Assembly (NCBI GenBank): GCA_036852015.1
Contig: JAANDG010000320.1
Location: forward strand, 1 to 64,000
Direction of reading: 5' to 3'
Origin: Pelodera strongyloides
Lineage: Eukaryota; Nematoda; Chromadorea; Rhabditida; Rhabditidae
DNA: 64,000 nt
Shown: in pieces, positions 23,401-36,500 of the stretch
How the letters are laid out: each line of letters starts with the position of its first letter
How positions within the stretch are numbered: the first letter of the stretch is position 1
Program-made: the position numbers and the translations under genes
The notes under the pieces: model-generated
The model's input: the letters and a program-made list of their open reading frames with translations, nothing else
Told to the model about the DNA's origin: nothing
The model's database searches: none

Positions 23401-25208
23401 TTTCTTTCTCTCTCCCTTTCTCTTGCTTCCCGAGGGCCCTAAGGCCCCTAAGGGCCCAATCGGCCTTATGGTCCCGGGAGAGCAAAGGCGGTTCGCAAAC
23501 AACGAGTCAGTGGGCCCAACAGAAAACGGAACGTTAGATAAAGGATGTTCACGAGTAGACCTGAAAACCAAAAAAAGGTATGTAGCGTCACAGAGAAAGC
23601 ATAAATTAATACTAGTTTTTTTTTACTTCGACCTCATTTAGTAGAACGTTCAAAACGGGACCAGCAGAGACGGAGCCATAGAGGTGAGACGTGAATTCGG
23701 TGATTTCCGACGCGTCAGATGCGCCCGCGCCAAGCTCACAACCATGTAAAACCAAAATGAATGGCCTTTATATGGAGGGAGCGAGTTGCTCTAGTTAACC
23801 GAAGCAGAGCCCATATCCATATCCGCAGGTCACTCAGCCTTTGTTCGTGCAGGTGCGCGGCTGCGACGTTCTCTTCAAGGATAAAATAAGCACTAAATGC
23901 ATAAAATTTCTATATTAAGTAAAGGTAAGGGCCTAACCGGCCTCTTGCTGTAAAGGGGTATAGAACGAGTTCAGACAAATGTTTTAGTTCAAGAAGGCCG
24001 TTAAAGGAGGAGGCTCACGAGAATGAAGTGCTCAAATCGTTTCCTTTTATCAAAATGATGGGGGAGGCCAAACTGCTTACAAGCAACGTTTTAGGGGGGA
24101 GAAATCAATGAAACTAGAATTCTATCAAAATTGCTCGTAAAAATAGTTGATTTCCATAGTGGGCATGCAGGGGGCGGCGGCAAAATACTTGTAAAGGCAG
24201 TTTAGCTTGAAGTCTATCTGCATACATAGGTTAGGAGGGACTTCGAGTTCTTAGATTAATTATTCCTCCAACGCCGAACCTTATACACTGTTTTTTGGAA
24301 GATAAACCCAGATCCGCGATAAAAGGAAACTAGCCAGGCTTCTCGGAGCCTCCTCCTTTAGTTGACATCCATCAACATTTTGGGGGAAAAGCTTGTAAAA
24401 GAAATGATTTATCAAAAAATATCTCCTCAAATAGTCGAAACGATGTTTTCCCACTTCGTTTCTCGAAGTTGAATTTATGTTTATCATTCTGATTTTCGCT
24501 TTGTTTCTGCAGTCCGTTGTATTTTCTATTACAGGTGCGCTTTAAACGCATGGGTAGATACCGTACCTGTGCCCAACGGCTGCTTGCTTTCGCGCAACTT
24601 TAAAGTCTCGTTGCACTCCGAGTGCAGTCCACAGGCTCCCGAAGTCGTGTTTTTCAAACAACTCTTTTGACGCCTATTTTTTTCGAATTTTGCTTGTAGA
24701 TCCTGTAGGATAAGCCTATGAATTTGTTCTTGCGTGAAGCACTTGTGGAGGATTGGATGTGAATTGGATTAACAAAGTTTCTAGTGGATTCTAGAAATTG
24801 GGACAAAGATTTGTTGGCAACATTTGCAGTTTCCATTGTGCCGGTCCGAAAGTTTGGGCGTTTCGGGCGCTGTAGCACCCCTTTTCTGCTCTTTTCGTTG
24901 GAAACTACGTATTTCTTAACCCTCTTGGGCATCAGCGGGCGACGTGGTTTTTGTTTTATTACCTAGGTTTTACGGGACATTCTTTTTAAAGGTAACGGCC
25001 GATGGGCCTTTCAAGCCTTCAAAGCAGGGGGCGAACTCCAGGACGCCCGGGGGAGCCAAGCCCCAAACCCGACGGCGAGGCGGACGGGAGCCCACGATGA
25101 GGGTTTGTTGCTTTAGAGGCAGACTACGAGCTGAGTTTCCACTGCCGCCCTCTGGGGGGAACTTCCCATAGGTCCCTATTAGGCGCTGAAAGAAATTGTA
25201 TTCTTCAG
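20448..25208. other. Long interval without an intact gene
   Basis: Nearly 4.8 kb where I find no splice-consistent coding exon. It contains GA/CT-rich patches (22734-23020, 23380-23420), the palindromic GGGCCCTAAGGCCCCTAAGG area near 23436, and short ATATAGATATCTAAGGAAAG duplications near 22100-22160. The 5' exons of RPS11 should lie in its last part; 25015-25035 (GGGCCTTTCAAGCCTTCAAA) might be a damaged GLGFK exon, but this is weak. Confidence 0.35.
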
Positions 25209-26522
25209 GCAGTAAAGGGTACCTAGTGACAAAATGCCATGACCGGAAAGTCAGCTTAGAGGAAAGGTCCTTACCGGAGTATGCCTTAAGAACAAGATGC
25301 AGAGAACCATTGTTATGCGCAGATTCTACCTTCACTTCGTGAGGAAGTACCGCCGTTACGAGACACGTTACACCAACATCCACGTTCACTGCTCTCCAGC
25401 CTTCCGGTAGGCTCTTTCAGTGTTCTCTTTCCTTCTTGTAAGACATTGTTTCATGTCCGTGTATATTGTCAACATTTCTTTGGAGGGCTTAGTTCTTTGT
25501 GCATTATTACTCGACTACGGTGGGTGTTCTTACAACTATCAAAGCAGACATTAGACAAAACTTGGCGATTCCGTTTCTGCATTCAGTCTGTCCTTTTAGC
25601 CTTATTAGTTTTTTCACAGTGGCGGGATGATAAGTTGGTTTTACGTGACAAACATCTGATTTTTTTAAAGGGAATTAGTTTATGTTATGGATGCACCTTG
25701 ACGGATCTTAAACAATAGATTTCTGTCTGATTACTTATCATCTTTTGTCACATGTATTTCCTTTGCTGAGCAATGTAAAAAAAATGAATGGTGGGCACTT
25801 TGAGGCTTCTATATACATCACGTAGGGTTGACCCTACGCGGTCTAATCGGAGGAGGGTTTACAAGTCGCTAAGTGCGGTCTTTGGCATAAACGATATGCT
25901 GAATTGAAAGTTCGTTGCTCTAATAGCCTCTCCATGTATGCGATTCGCACTGGCAAAAATGACAAATGCCTGTCCATGTTCGAGTCGATGTAAACGACAA
26001 GGTCCCGCAGCGATTTTGAATCTAGTATAGATCTATTTCAAAATAGTGCGGATCTATTTCAAATATGACGGATCTGATACACTTTCGTTGCAGGATCATG
26101 TCAAATGCGTTATTCGCATCTGTTGCGGTAAGCATTTAACATTTATATAAAATGGCCTGAACACGGACAGGCATTTGTCATTTTCGCAAGTGCGAATCAC
26201 AACCATGGACAGGCCATAATGAAAACTAGTCTGTCCTGTGTTTCCACCACATAATGTAGATGTACGTTCTGAATGACACCAAGAAAAAAAAAGCCAGCAG
26301 ATTTTGCTTTATATCCGTTCCCGTAGAGGCCTCCTCGAAACACCCTATGCAATTAATAAAATGGTTAGTTTTTCAGTATAATTTTATGATTCTAATTTTA
26401 GTGTCGAGCCCGGAGACATCATCACCGCCGGTGAATGCCGACCCCTTGCCAAGCACGTCATGTTCAACGTTTTGAAGGTTGCCAAGGCCCCCGGAAAGAA
26501 GAAGGTCTTCGAGAAGTTCTAA
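25209..26522 (+). CDS. RPS11: 40S ribosomal protein S11 (uS17), 3' part, with small deletions in one exon
   Basis: uS17 is an RNA-binding protein of the small ribosomal subunit. The last exon (26402-26522) encodes [20 protein letters not shown]... to KKVFEKF and a stop, the conserved C-terminus of the family. The exon before it, ending at 25406, reads [33 protein letters not shown] and HCSPAF in frame from 25258. Upstream of that, 25209-25223 gives AVKGT, but 25224-25257 has only 34 nt where family alignment wants 42: the segment for Y-V-D-K-K-C-P-F-T-G-N-V-S is recognisable only through several one- or two-base gaps. N-terminal exons (about 60 residues) are missing. Either a decayed copy or an unpolished assembly stretch. 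It stands about 180 bp upstream of the VAP gene, same strand. Confidence 0.85.
25932..26213. repeat. Dispersed inverted-repeat element in the last RPS11 intron
   Basis: TGCGATTCGCACTGGCAAAAATGAC on the left (near 25940) is complementary to GTCATTTTCGCAAGTGCGAATC on the right (near 26178); GCCTGTCCATG and its complement also occur at both ends. The interior (GATCTAGTATAGATCTATTTC) recurs at 40676-40860 within a palmitoyltransferase intron. Confidence 0.7.
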
Positions 26523-26698
26523 AGATTGTTATTGTTGTTTATTCTTCTATACCCGTTTTTCTGTTAATGGAAAGGAGGAATGAATATTGTTATGTACTTG
26601 TTGCGTTGTTTGTGTTACTTCACATTATACCGTGCTCACATTTTATTTGTATGTATATTTTCGAATTTGCGGAGTGTTACGGATTCAAATTCAGGTGA

Positions 26699-29317
26699 AT
26701 GGCAGGTGTCGCAAAAAATGAGTTATTTGTTGTTTCTCCAGATAAGTATGTGGACTTTGCACAGGTATTTTCATTAACGTTAAAAGTGCATCCAAGGTCG
26801 TGGACCCGAGTTCGTGATGACAAACACTGCTGGTAGTTTACTTGACATATGAAACAGTTTACGCGTGCCCAGCTTTCTGTAACTATCTGTTGAGATTGGG
26901 CGCAGTTTTCTTCGTGGTGTATCCTTTCGTTAGATGCGTTTGTTATGTAGACCTCTTTCTTCACGCGTATGCAACTTTATAATGTTTAAATTTGTGCTCA
27001 TCGTTGCAGATAGTCGATGGCCGCTTGAAGGCAACATTTGAAGTAAGTTCCTATAGACTTGCTGACGATTATTCTGTGATATCAAAATTGTAAAAGTAGA
27101 CCATGTATCTCTATGGGGAGGGGAGTCTGTTTCAGGTCATCAATGTGCATGCAGGCCGTATTGCCTTTCGTATTCAAACTACATCTCGAGAGGACTATTC
27201 TGTAAAACCTGCAACCGGCTTCATAGATGTCGGGGTATGTCTACAGTGTTAGAAATACAGATTGCTTGACCGAACTGAAGCGCGTACAATTCCACAAAGA
27301 GGGAAAAAATGCTTTGGTCTAGGCAGAGAGAACACCCAAATAAACTTATTTGATAAGCAGCGGCGGCCAAATCTGCGCGAGAACCGTCATCGCACCACAA
27401 ATGTGCCAAACATGGGCGGAGGTCGGTCTAACGTGGAACGTCAATTGTCTACTGTTGACGCGCTACACAGTTAACTGGAAAACCCGATATGTGCCTGATT
27501 ATTTAAAAAAAAACCGGATATGGGCTGATCACGACCGGTTTGAGGGACTTGATCGGGCACATATCGGGGTTTCCACTTCCTGTGTATTTTCGATGCAACG
27601 GACTACGACAAGCTGGCTTTGAAAGCTTAGTTTGTTAGAGATCACATGTGTTCTTCGGGTTATTCCCTTTCTTCACGTCTTCACTTGTAGGATCGGGTTT
27701 TGGTCACTGTCACTCTTCGGACCGATGGTAATGTGAGCAACAAGCATGCTTTTCTTGTTCACGGACTTCAAGTGAAACTTGAAGGTAAGTGTGAACAATT
27801 GACATGGACATGTACTAGGGAATCGGTGCGGCAAATGCGCGTATTGTACACTTTGAAGGTTTGAAGTATACATCGCAGTGAGCCAGGTGCGGTCGTATTA
27901 TGACGTGATCATATGTATTGTTACACAGGTAAATGAAGTAATTGCCGAAACCACAGTGGCCCGTCACCAAATGGTTTTCACCGAAAAAAAAAACCATCTG
28001 GTGACTGGTTGGTGACCAGTTCTTGACGGTTTTCGATTAAACTTGGTCGCCAAATGGGCTGGTCCACGAAAACCAGTGAACCGTCACCCGTCACCAAATG
28101 GGTTCACCCATTTCATATGTAGTCTTACCCAGACGATATGTGTAGATTTTTGCAGAAAGCGGAACAGTGAAGGAATTTTGGGAAGCACATCACAGAGCTG
28201 TTACTTATACATGGAGACTGGATGTCAATGCCCCCGGTTGGTGGACTTTTGAAGTCGTTTGTAGGATTACCGTATCCTTTAGACGTGTTCGTAGTGTAGT
28301 TTCTAAAAACTAGATCAGAAGAGGTTGTGCTGATTTCTGTTGCAGTTCTTATGTGAAAAGAGTAGAAATGGTTAACTAACACCCAGCTGTCCGTAGGGAA
28401 AGTCGAACCCTAGAGGTATGTAAGTTAGCGACTTAGTTTGTTGCGTTATCTGTCGCAGAATGGCGCCCGCGGGTACTTGGGAACATCTGTAACTTGCACT
28501 AATAGTAAAAGTGTATGCCCATCTGTTTGATACAGTTAAATAACAGCAAAACAAAATCAATACAGGTATTTTCAGAATTTGAAGAACATCGTCTGAGAGA
28601 TCGATTATTGACACAGGTGAAGACGAATGTTTCAAGTTTCAATGTACAGAATATTCGTATATTGCTAGGAACATTTAAAAGTTACAGTCTGTCGAGGTTG
28701 GAAGATGAAAACACCTATTTCCCCGGCGCTGGAACTAAGCTTTCGTTCAGCTTTACAATCCAATAGTAAGTAGATTGGTGTGAATAAGAGTAAGTAAATA
28801 GAAATGTTTGTACTTAAAGATATAGGAAGATAATGTATTAGTGTATTTTAGGTTCAATCCCTGCGGCAGACCAACGCCGACCTTCGTCAACAAATTTCGA
28901 ATTTGCAAACGGAAAATAAAATGGTACTGGTAGAGGCTTCATATAGAGGCTTTCATATTTTGCCTTGTTTTTATTGATTTGATAATAATATGGTGTTCTC
29001 AGCGTGGTAAATAACTGGTGACAGCGTTTACGCTGTAGTACTATTACGTTTTTGCTAACCCCCGCTTCCTTTCGTTGAACTGAAATGGTTCTTTCTTGCA
29101 GCTCTACGAAAGGATGGAAATGCTGCGTGGCAACCGTGAATCGGGAACAAAGTTGCTGGTCCACTTTCTGATGGCTGCCGCTTCGATTATCTTTGCAATG
29201 ATGTCAATGAATGTTGCATTGGGGAAGTTATTTGCGGGAGATAACCTCCCTCCCCAGCCCGATGGGAAGAGTCTCACTTATGATGTGCCTCAGCAGGAGC
29301 AAGCAAAGGAGTTGTAG
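26699..29317 (+). CDS. VAP-type MSP-domain ER membrane protein, complete
   Basis: VAPs are ER-anchored contact-site proteins whose MSP domain binds FFAT motifs. Eight exons join in frame to 233 aa: 26699-26764, 27010-27042, 27136-27234, 27691-27784, 28156-28236, 28576-28616, 28852-28923, 29102-29317. Order of parts: MSP domain from ELFVVSPDKYVDFAQ through IAFRIQTTSREDYSVKPATG and FIDVGDRVLVTVTL to about residue 130; coiled coil (VQSLRQTNADLRQQISNLQ, ENKMLYERMEML); then a hydrophobic segment (LLVHFLMAAASIIFAMMSMN). Unlike typical VAPs the anchor is followed by about 35 polar residues. The start is preceded by TTCAGGTGA, an acceptor four bases from ATG, fitting trans-splicing downstream of RPS11. 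AATAAA at 29686-29691 is a likely poly(A) signal. Confidence 0.92.
27477..27574. mobile_element. Small inverted-repeat element in VAP intron 3
   Basis: A 98-bp hairpin with ends GGAAAACCCGATATGTGCC and GGGCACATATCGGGGTTTCC. The interior CCGGATATGGGCTGATC and GATCACGACCGGTTTG adds partial pairing. Confidence 0.6.
27958..28112. repeat. GGTCACCAAATGG-type dispersed repeat in VAP intron 4
   Basis: Repeats of CGTCACCAAATGG and TGGTTGGTGACCAG surround a run of A; it ends TGGGTTCACCCATTTC. A reverse-orientation copy is at 49535-49725 (MIOX intron 2), with diverged copies near 118-262, 7490-7570 and 58895-59055. It looks like a foldback repeat family of about 150-190 bp. Confidence 0.7.
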
Positions 29318-32300
29318 ACTTGTAAATGTTAAGGAATGATGTCTTTTCCCTTAACCTTAGACCTCTGCTCCCGTGTGTTCAAACCAGCTAGTGTGGACAT
29401 TTCATTACTTGCTTTTTATACTTTCTTTATACAAAGCGTGTCATACTGTATCGATCTCCTTTTAGAGATGAATTATTGTTTTATCGTCCGATCTGCTATT
29501 TATTAGGTATACGTATTATACGAGTTTTAACCGAGTTAGATTTTTTGGCCCTTGCTGGTCATCGTGTTGTAAACTTGTTTGAATGTGAACTATCTCATAG
29601 CGTGCGGGTGTGTTTATAACTACGTGATTTTGTCTGAACCTATTGGTGTTGAGTTCAGAAAAGACTTATTAATTTGTATTTACTTAATAAAAATATTTTA
29701 TTAACAATTTCGAATGTTTTATTCGTATTTGAAGAGAATTGAGATTGTATAAACCACAAGATAAACACAAACTACAAGATAAACTACATTGGGAGGTAAT
29801 TGCACTATGTGATGAGATAATTGTAATAATTGCATGTGTTACTTTAGTTTTCTTCTCTGTCTCTGAATCTCTCTACTTCTCTCTCCCTCCCTCTCTCCCT
29901 CCCTCTTCCCGTTTGTCTCCCGCGGGTACCCACCGTATGCCAATTCCCGTTGTCCTCCCTCCCATATTGCCCCGCCCCTTTCTGATCCCTCAATATTGAA
30001 AGGAATTGATCCATTCAAATCAGACATAAACTTTATATTACTAACTTATACTACCAAATCATCCAACTATGTTTCTCCAAGTATTCTTCCTACTACAATC
30101 ACTAATTGTCGGATCAAGTTCATGGTGGTGAGTGTTTTATTTAAACGAATTCTCTTTTTGAAATCTCTATTCTCCATTGAATATTAGGCCGAATGGGTCT
30201 TGAGTTTGAAGTATGACTAGGAGTTCTTTTAATTAATACATGTATTTTACTCTTATTATTTGATTTGCACTTATGAAACTCGTGTGGTGCGCGGCGAAAC
30301 TCTGGCGCGAATAGTTCGCGCGCCGAAGTGCGCGATAACTGTTTAAAAATGCGAAGCAGAAACCAATATATGGGTGCACTAGTTCTTTTTATCTTTTAAT
30401 CTTATTACTTATACCTTTCTACCTCTATCAAAGGGTTCTGTGTTCATAACCAAAACGTGTTCACATTTCTTAGGGTTCCTGTATTATTGATCATTCTATT
30501 TCTTGAGGAGGTTTTTCAAATTCTGGATTGTATATATATTTTGAAAAAGTTGAATTTCCAAATTTCCTTCTGGTCAATTTCATCTTCAAAACTCGCATTT
30601 TATATGAGTGTCATCCAGGTTGCGGCATTTGTTTTTTATGGTCTGGGAGCGGGCGATCCCGGATATAACAGGCGGGCACCCCTTTTAATCTTTTACTACC
30701 GAAGAAAACATCTTTGTTGTTTTAGTGTAAGGGGATTAACAATATTTTTAGAAGCAAGTGTACTGAGCATATTTTCGCAAAGAGCGCTGGTAAAAAACAG
30801 TTCCGTAATTTAAACGTACAGATCTATACTCCGTTATGGGGTTTCAAGTATTTGGTGAAAATGTACAGTATATTGGAACTACACGAGAATATTTTTTTAA
30901 TTTTTCATATTATATATGCAAGTTTCGTGCAGAAAAACGGTAGTATGACAGAATCACACCGAATTTTTGGGACACTTGGAGTTGGAAACCCCATAATGCA
31001 TGATGAATACATACATATATTAGTGCGTCTGCCAATGAACATAGTTTCGCTTATTGATTGATGGTTCGCAAATCTAAGATAGTCGCCCTTGGGAGAACCT
31101 TCCCAATCTCTTTTCATAGTTAGTATGCAAATGAGGGTGCGCCTCCCCACATGGTTCAGTTCTCCCACATATGTGATTGAAGTTTGGTTTCCGATAGAAT
31201 TAGAATAGGGCGCGTGTCTCTTTTAATCCTAACTGGACCCTCAAGGTTAACGACATTAAGACCATTTACTAGGGAATTGGTCGTTATAAGGAGAAGAACT
31301 TGTAAGAGATACCGAAATGTACCAATTTAGAGAGGTAGGGGAACATATTGGATGGGGTATTGCGACACCTTAGGCCTTACCCTTAGGGACGTTAGAGGGA
31401 GGAAGGATTCCTTACAATTAGCTTGTAATTAGAAAATTGTATAATTAAAATTACAAAAAAAAGTTTTGAAATGCTTTCTGGATCGTAGTTTTTTTTCGGA
31501 CTGAGGAAGTCTTATAGTTATTGTTTACATATTGTTTTCAAGAGTAATCATAAATTGGTAATCTGAATGTTACAGTGTTTACGTAAAGTGATTCGAGAGT
31601 TTATTTACGTGGGGCACCACTGCTCTAGCTTTTCTTTGACTGCGCTATAAAACCCCTTGCACCCGTGTGGTATCCACCTATAAAGTGACTATTCTACCGT
31701 AGTGAATAAGTGTGGACCCCCTTCAATTCATTGGACAATAAAGCGGTGTAACAACACGTAAAAGTTGGGCAAAGCGCTTTCGGAATAGAACATATGGTTG
31801 AGAGGAGCTTGATATAGTTTTCCGATGAGGAATTGAGATAGAAATCGTAGTTGACATAATAAACTTCATAGAATATTTTCCACAACTGTGGGAAAAATAC
31901 AGTGTAAACCAGACAATCCCCTGGTCCCCTGGTTTTCCCCACAGTTTATGTTATGCTCCAGCAAGGTGTATGTTAGGCTAGCGCGGTAACTTTAATGTTT
32001 TGTATTCGAATGTAGTTTGTAGTTAGAACCTTTGGTGTCTTCATACCTTAGACACATTAGCCAACGCCGAACCAATCCATAATGGCATTACCGTATGACT
32101 CACCCGTTTATTTCCGTTACACGTTCAATACACCTTTCCCTTTCCCTTGCAAAAAAAAACACGGATTAATTTGAATAGAACCCGTAATTCGGTATTCCCT
32201 TTGATTAAAAAGTGATGAGAAAAGGACACAAGAAAATTTTGTTACAAAGACGAGAAAACTGGTTTTAAAGGGACAGGCCCATCAAAGTAAACCTATATTT

Positions 32301-33246
32301 ACGATACGTCCATAGTGACTATCAAGCATTTTTATTACAATATATGCAAACTAAATTTCACATTTATTTGCCATGTGAAACTTTTTTCCGATGCGCTCAG
32401 ATCAAATGTATACCGTAAAGCCGCAAATATCCTTGTCGTCAATGCAAATTTATCGTGAAATTATAATGCGATTAAAATTTGCATATATAGCTTTGAAATC
32501 TGCAGTTTTATGGTATACATATGCGTGGAACGCATTGGAAAAAAGTTGTCTAGGGCGAATAATGGTGAAATTTAGTTTGTATATATTGTAATAAAAATGC
32601 TTGATAGTCATTATGAACGTATCGTAAATATAGGTTTATTTTGATGGGCCTGTCCCTTTAATGTATTATGAGTTGGGGCGTTTTCTGTACTTTATAGTAC
32701 TAAACTTACCGGTATTTTTTATTTATAAGCTAAATTTAAGATAAATTTTATAATTTTAGCTATAACTTAGATGCCCATCGGCATGTTCCTTAGATTTCAC
32801 CGTTTGTGTCACATTTACCTGTGTGACAGATGTAATTGCTCTGGAGAATGTAATAAAAATGTGTGCCAGGTCACAGGACGAACGTTTGTTCCTTCCGACG
32901 CGTGACCCGTCGTAAAAACATGAGACGTTTATTTATTTTTGAGACATGATATGTTTACCGAGAGCGGGGTTGGGGTGCCCTGTACGGGATAGGCCAGGCC
33001 AAAGTATGAGAATACTTCGCGATATCTTTAAAACTTCATTCATATAGTTGGAAGTAAATACCTTATACAAGTTTTATCCATGTGGTATTTCTCCTATTCT
33101 CTTTATTGAGAAAAGCACCAGTAGTACTCTCGCTTAGTGCAAATATCATCATAAGCGCGCCATAGCCACAAATAGGGCGATATTCAATTCGTTCTTATCC
33201 TCATGGTTTTAGAAATTTGCGTATAAAAAGTATTCCATAAATTGCG
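29318..33246. other. Non-coding interval between the VAP and Wnt genes
   Basis: The VAP 3' UTR runs to about 29710. No exon was recognised beyond it. Contents: a CTCTCC-rich tract near 29860-29960, family A MITE copy 2 at 32265-32661, and GCGCG-rich patches near 30293-30330. An open frame of 118 codons at 30457-30813 is hydrophobic and unspecific. Wnt regulatory DNA may lie toward 33 kb. Confidence 0.4.
32265..32661. mobile_element. TTAA-ended MITE, family A, copy 2
   Basis: Same ends as the copy at 8090-8485 (TTAAAGGGACAGGCCCATCA and inverse). 397 bp; interior arms include TACGATACGTCCATAGTGAC and TTTTTTCCGATGCGCTCAGA. It is closer to copy 3 (57243-57640) than to copy 1. Confidence 0.9.
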
Positions 33247-33553
33247 ATGGTCCAAATGTGTAAACAACATTTTTTTTTATTGCTGGGTATTGTGTTTTGT
33301 TGTGTAGTATGCAGGTACTGTATCGGGCCCAAGTCACAATATAGAATTAATTGGTTACAGTATAATTACCGTATCCCATTTTCAGGTTACTACCCGAATT
33401 CACACCGGCTGTGTCCGGATTTCATCCCTCTACGTGTACTGTAGTGCCTGGACTCTCACCACGACAGAGAGAAATATGCTACAAAAATCCAGATGCAATG
33501 AGAGCTGTGGTAAGTTTAACTACTTAATTCATGAGAATAAAACTATTGAGAGC

Positions 33554-33596
<43 letters not shown>

Positions 33597-36500
33597 AGAA
33601 GGAGAGAAAGGGAGAGGCACGGCTGGTGTAATCAAGGTTTTTGGGCAGGCCGAACTATTTTTCGTTGATTACTCAGGTCTTATCTAGCTTCCCTAGGAAT
33701 AAATATGCGTTACCAGTCATAGCTATTCCTATTAGCTGGATTTTGTCCTTTAGTGAGGACTATGCCTTTAGTTACTGTCGGCACAGTTCTATTTACTGTA
33801 GTTCTAGCAGAACTGGTTCGTATTTGTTTCTTATTGTATTTTTGATCTATCAAGAAGACGTGTTATTGTCGTAAATGGTAATTAAAGCGAAATACCGGCC
33901 GGTTTTTGAAACGCATCGAGTACTCCCTGCTTTCCTATGCTTCATATGCAAATAAGCAAAAATTTGAATAACAAATAGATCCCAATAGACCCCATTTAGC
34001 ATAACTGCAGAAGAATGCTGATATTTGAGATGCGTTTCAAAAACCGGCTGCTATTTCGCTTTAACGAGTAATTGTTTAGGTGTACGGCCTCCGTCTGGCT
34101 GTGTCCGAATGTCAAAATTCATTCCAAGATCACGTGTGGAACTGTTCTCTCAATGCACGGGAACAATCCACTTTAAAAGGTGAATATTCTTTTTTACTTA
34201 TATTTATTTTACATTCTTTCTTGTGTCTTTATTTTTTTTTGGTTCTGATAGACGAATCGGCTCAGGTTATGAGGAACCCCTTCTTTATCCAAGTGTTGAA
34301 ACATTGTGTTGAAAGTTGTTACTTAACTGCCCTAAGTTAAACAGATGTTTGAGCTGATTCTTGCAATAAAGTTTTGATAAGAGCTTTGTAGATTAATAAA
34401 TTTTCAAGTCTTTACTTACTGGTGTATTAATTTCAGTTGCATCCAAGGAGGCTGCCTATGTGTATGCGATCTCTTCTGCCGGTGTCAGTCATACTGTAGC
34501 GAGGGCATGTTCGAAGGTGGGTTGGGTAGCCTTCGGTATATTCTTTATATGGTGGGGAAGCCTCTTTCTATTTTCAATATAACTCTTTATTCAAAGCAAT
34601 TAATTTTAACGTACAATGGCAAAGAATACTATGCATTCGGTTGTTTGTAACTACTGCGAAACACTGAAAATGTTCATAAAAATACAGCAGTTGTCGAGTA
34701 TTTGTTGATTTTGCTGTCTGGTATTGATCATTGGACTAAATTTAATTTGGGACCAGTTCGTTGGTAATTGAAGTCCAATGTCCAGAGTCCAGAGCATAGA
34801 CTACTATGAACATTAAGACTTGTATACATAGTATATCGTTATTGTTGCGGGTCATTAGCTTATGGTTAGGTGAAAGTCATTTATCGAGTTCCTTTGCTTA
34901 TGGTTAGGTGAAAGTCATTTATCGAGTTCCTTCGTATATTCCTATGAAGTGCATACTTTTTTTTCCCAGGGCGAAATCGAGGACTGCGGTTGTGGTCCCA
35001 CCCCGATCGCTCAGAATAAGAAATTTGTGTGGGCGGGCTGTTCGGATAATGTACGGTATGGAAACACCTTTGGAAGGCGGTTTCTCGACGCGAACGACAA
35101 ACAACACAATGATGCACGGTGCGGTTGTTATTACGGCAATTCGTTGTGATTATGGGAGATTTAGAGGAAAATTGAGATCCGATTCCCGGACGCTGATAGT
35201 ATGCAAATTTTTTGTTTCGCAGAAGGAAGAGTGACACTTTGGACAGACTATGTAGGGACTTGCATTTTATACTTGAGAGCTACTGTATAGCCATCATTGT
35301 GTTTGTGTATATAGTAATATAGTAAGTATTTGCAATTAGTGTAAAAATAATTGTTTTATTTTATTTCCAGTGCTCTGATGAATCTGCACAACAACCGTGT
35401 CGGCCGTCGACTTCTCGCAAATTCAATGAAAAAAGAGTGCAAATGCCATGGAGTGAGCGGAAGTTGTGTGACGAAAACTTGCTGGAAGGTGAACGACGAT
35501 ATTGATTAATTAATTAATTCATGTTGATTGATTGATGTGGATTGGTTTATATTGATTGGTTTACAAACATTGATGTAGTTGTGTTGAAAAGAGCATTGAA
35601 TATTTATTCTGTATTCCGTACCTTGTGCGTCAAGTTGACATAGAACTACCGTCAAGGATTGTATTTCCTGTTTCTACTAAAAGATTACATTTTTGTTTAC
35701 ACATATTTTCTTTCAGGTTGTGCCTCCTTTTGATGAATTCTCCATGAAACTCAGGGAGAAATACGACGTAGCGCAACATGTGAGCGATTTTTTGAATATT
35801 TCATTTCATTCTCATTGACCTGTGTGTGCGTACTTTGATGTAAGTAGGATTTATATTTATATATTTTTACTCATTTGAAAACTTTTTCTTTCCAGGTATC
35901 CGTGGCTCCCCACAGCAGTCAGCTGCTTCTGGCCAACGAGGAAGTGCAGGGAGACGAGAGTGAGAAGACGAGCAGAGTGGGCAGATATCTAGACGCAGAC
36001 AGGGAGAGGAACAGGGTACGGTGCTTACTTAATATGCCGTCTTGTGAATAGCTCTTCAAATGTCACAGGTGGCCGCGTCGGCAAAAGTTTGGTCGCGCAT
36101 CGGTGGCGCCGCCCTCGCGCATCTATCGGTCCACCAATAGCACCAACAAAGCTTCCTCAGTGCGTTCTGAAGTTTTTTCCTTGATCTATAATAATTTATT
36201 AACACGTTATATACAGTATAAGTGTGCTTCATATAAAATGATGATGAGAAGGTTGTTAAATTAAGCCACATGTAACGATAAGCTTGATCTCGCCATTAAT
36301 GACACTTTCCCTTTAAATTCTCTTTATGTTCTCTTTATTTGAGGTTCCGAAGAACGACCTCGTCTTTTTGGACGAATCTCCCGACTACTGTTCCCAGAAC
36401 ACGAGAGGGAGGGAGTGCACGAATAATTGCAAGCAAATCTGCTGTGGAAGAGGTACAATTTAATGTTTTCTTTAAAGGGTCAGGCCCATTTCAGGCAACC

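Noticed and set aside
24654..24932. 92-codon minus-strand open frame beginning MPKRVKKYVVSNEK
   Set aside because: Basic and mildly coding-like, but no recognisable domain, partner exon or promoter context; kept out of the annotation.
24970..25389. 139-codon minus-strand open frame
   Set aside because: It is the antisense shadow of the RPS11 exon, which has clear family residues on the + strand.
30457..30813. 118-codon open frame
   Set aside because: Hydrophobic A/T-driven composition with no motif or splice context.
33315..33444. Reading of Wnt exon 2 as [13 protein letters not shown] followed by a stop
   Set aside because: Splicing the signal-peptide exon at 33314 to 33386 gives the frame [17 protein letters not shown], which fits Wnt and needs no 11-bp intron.
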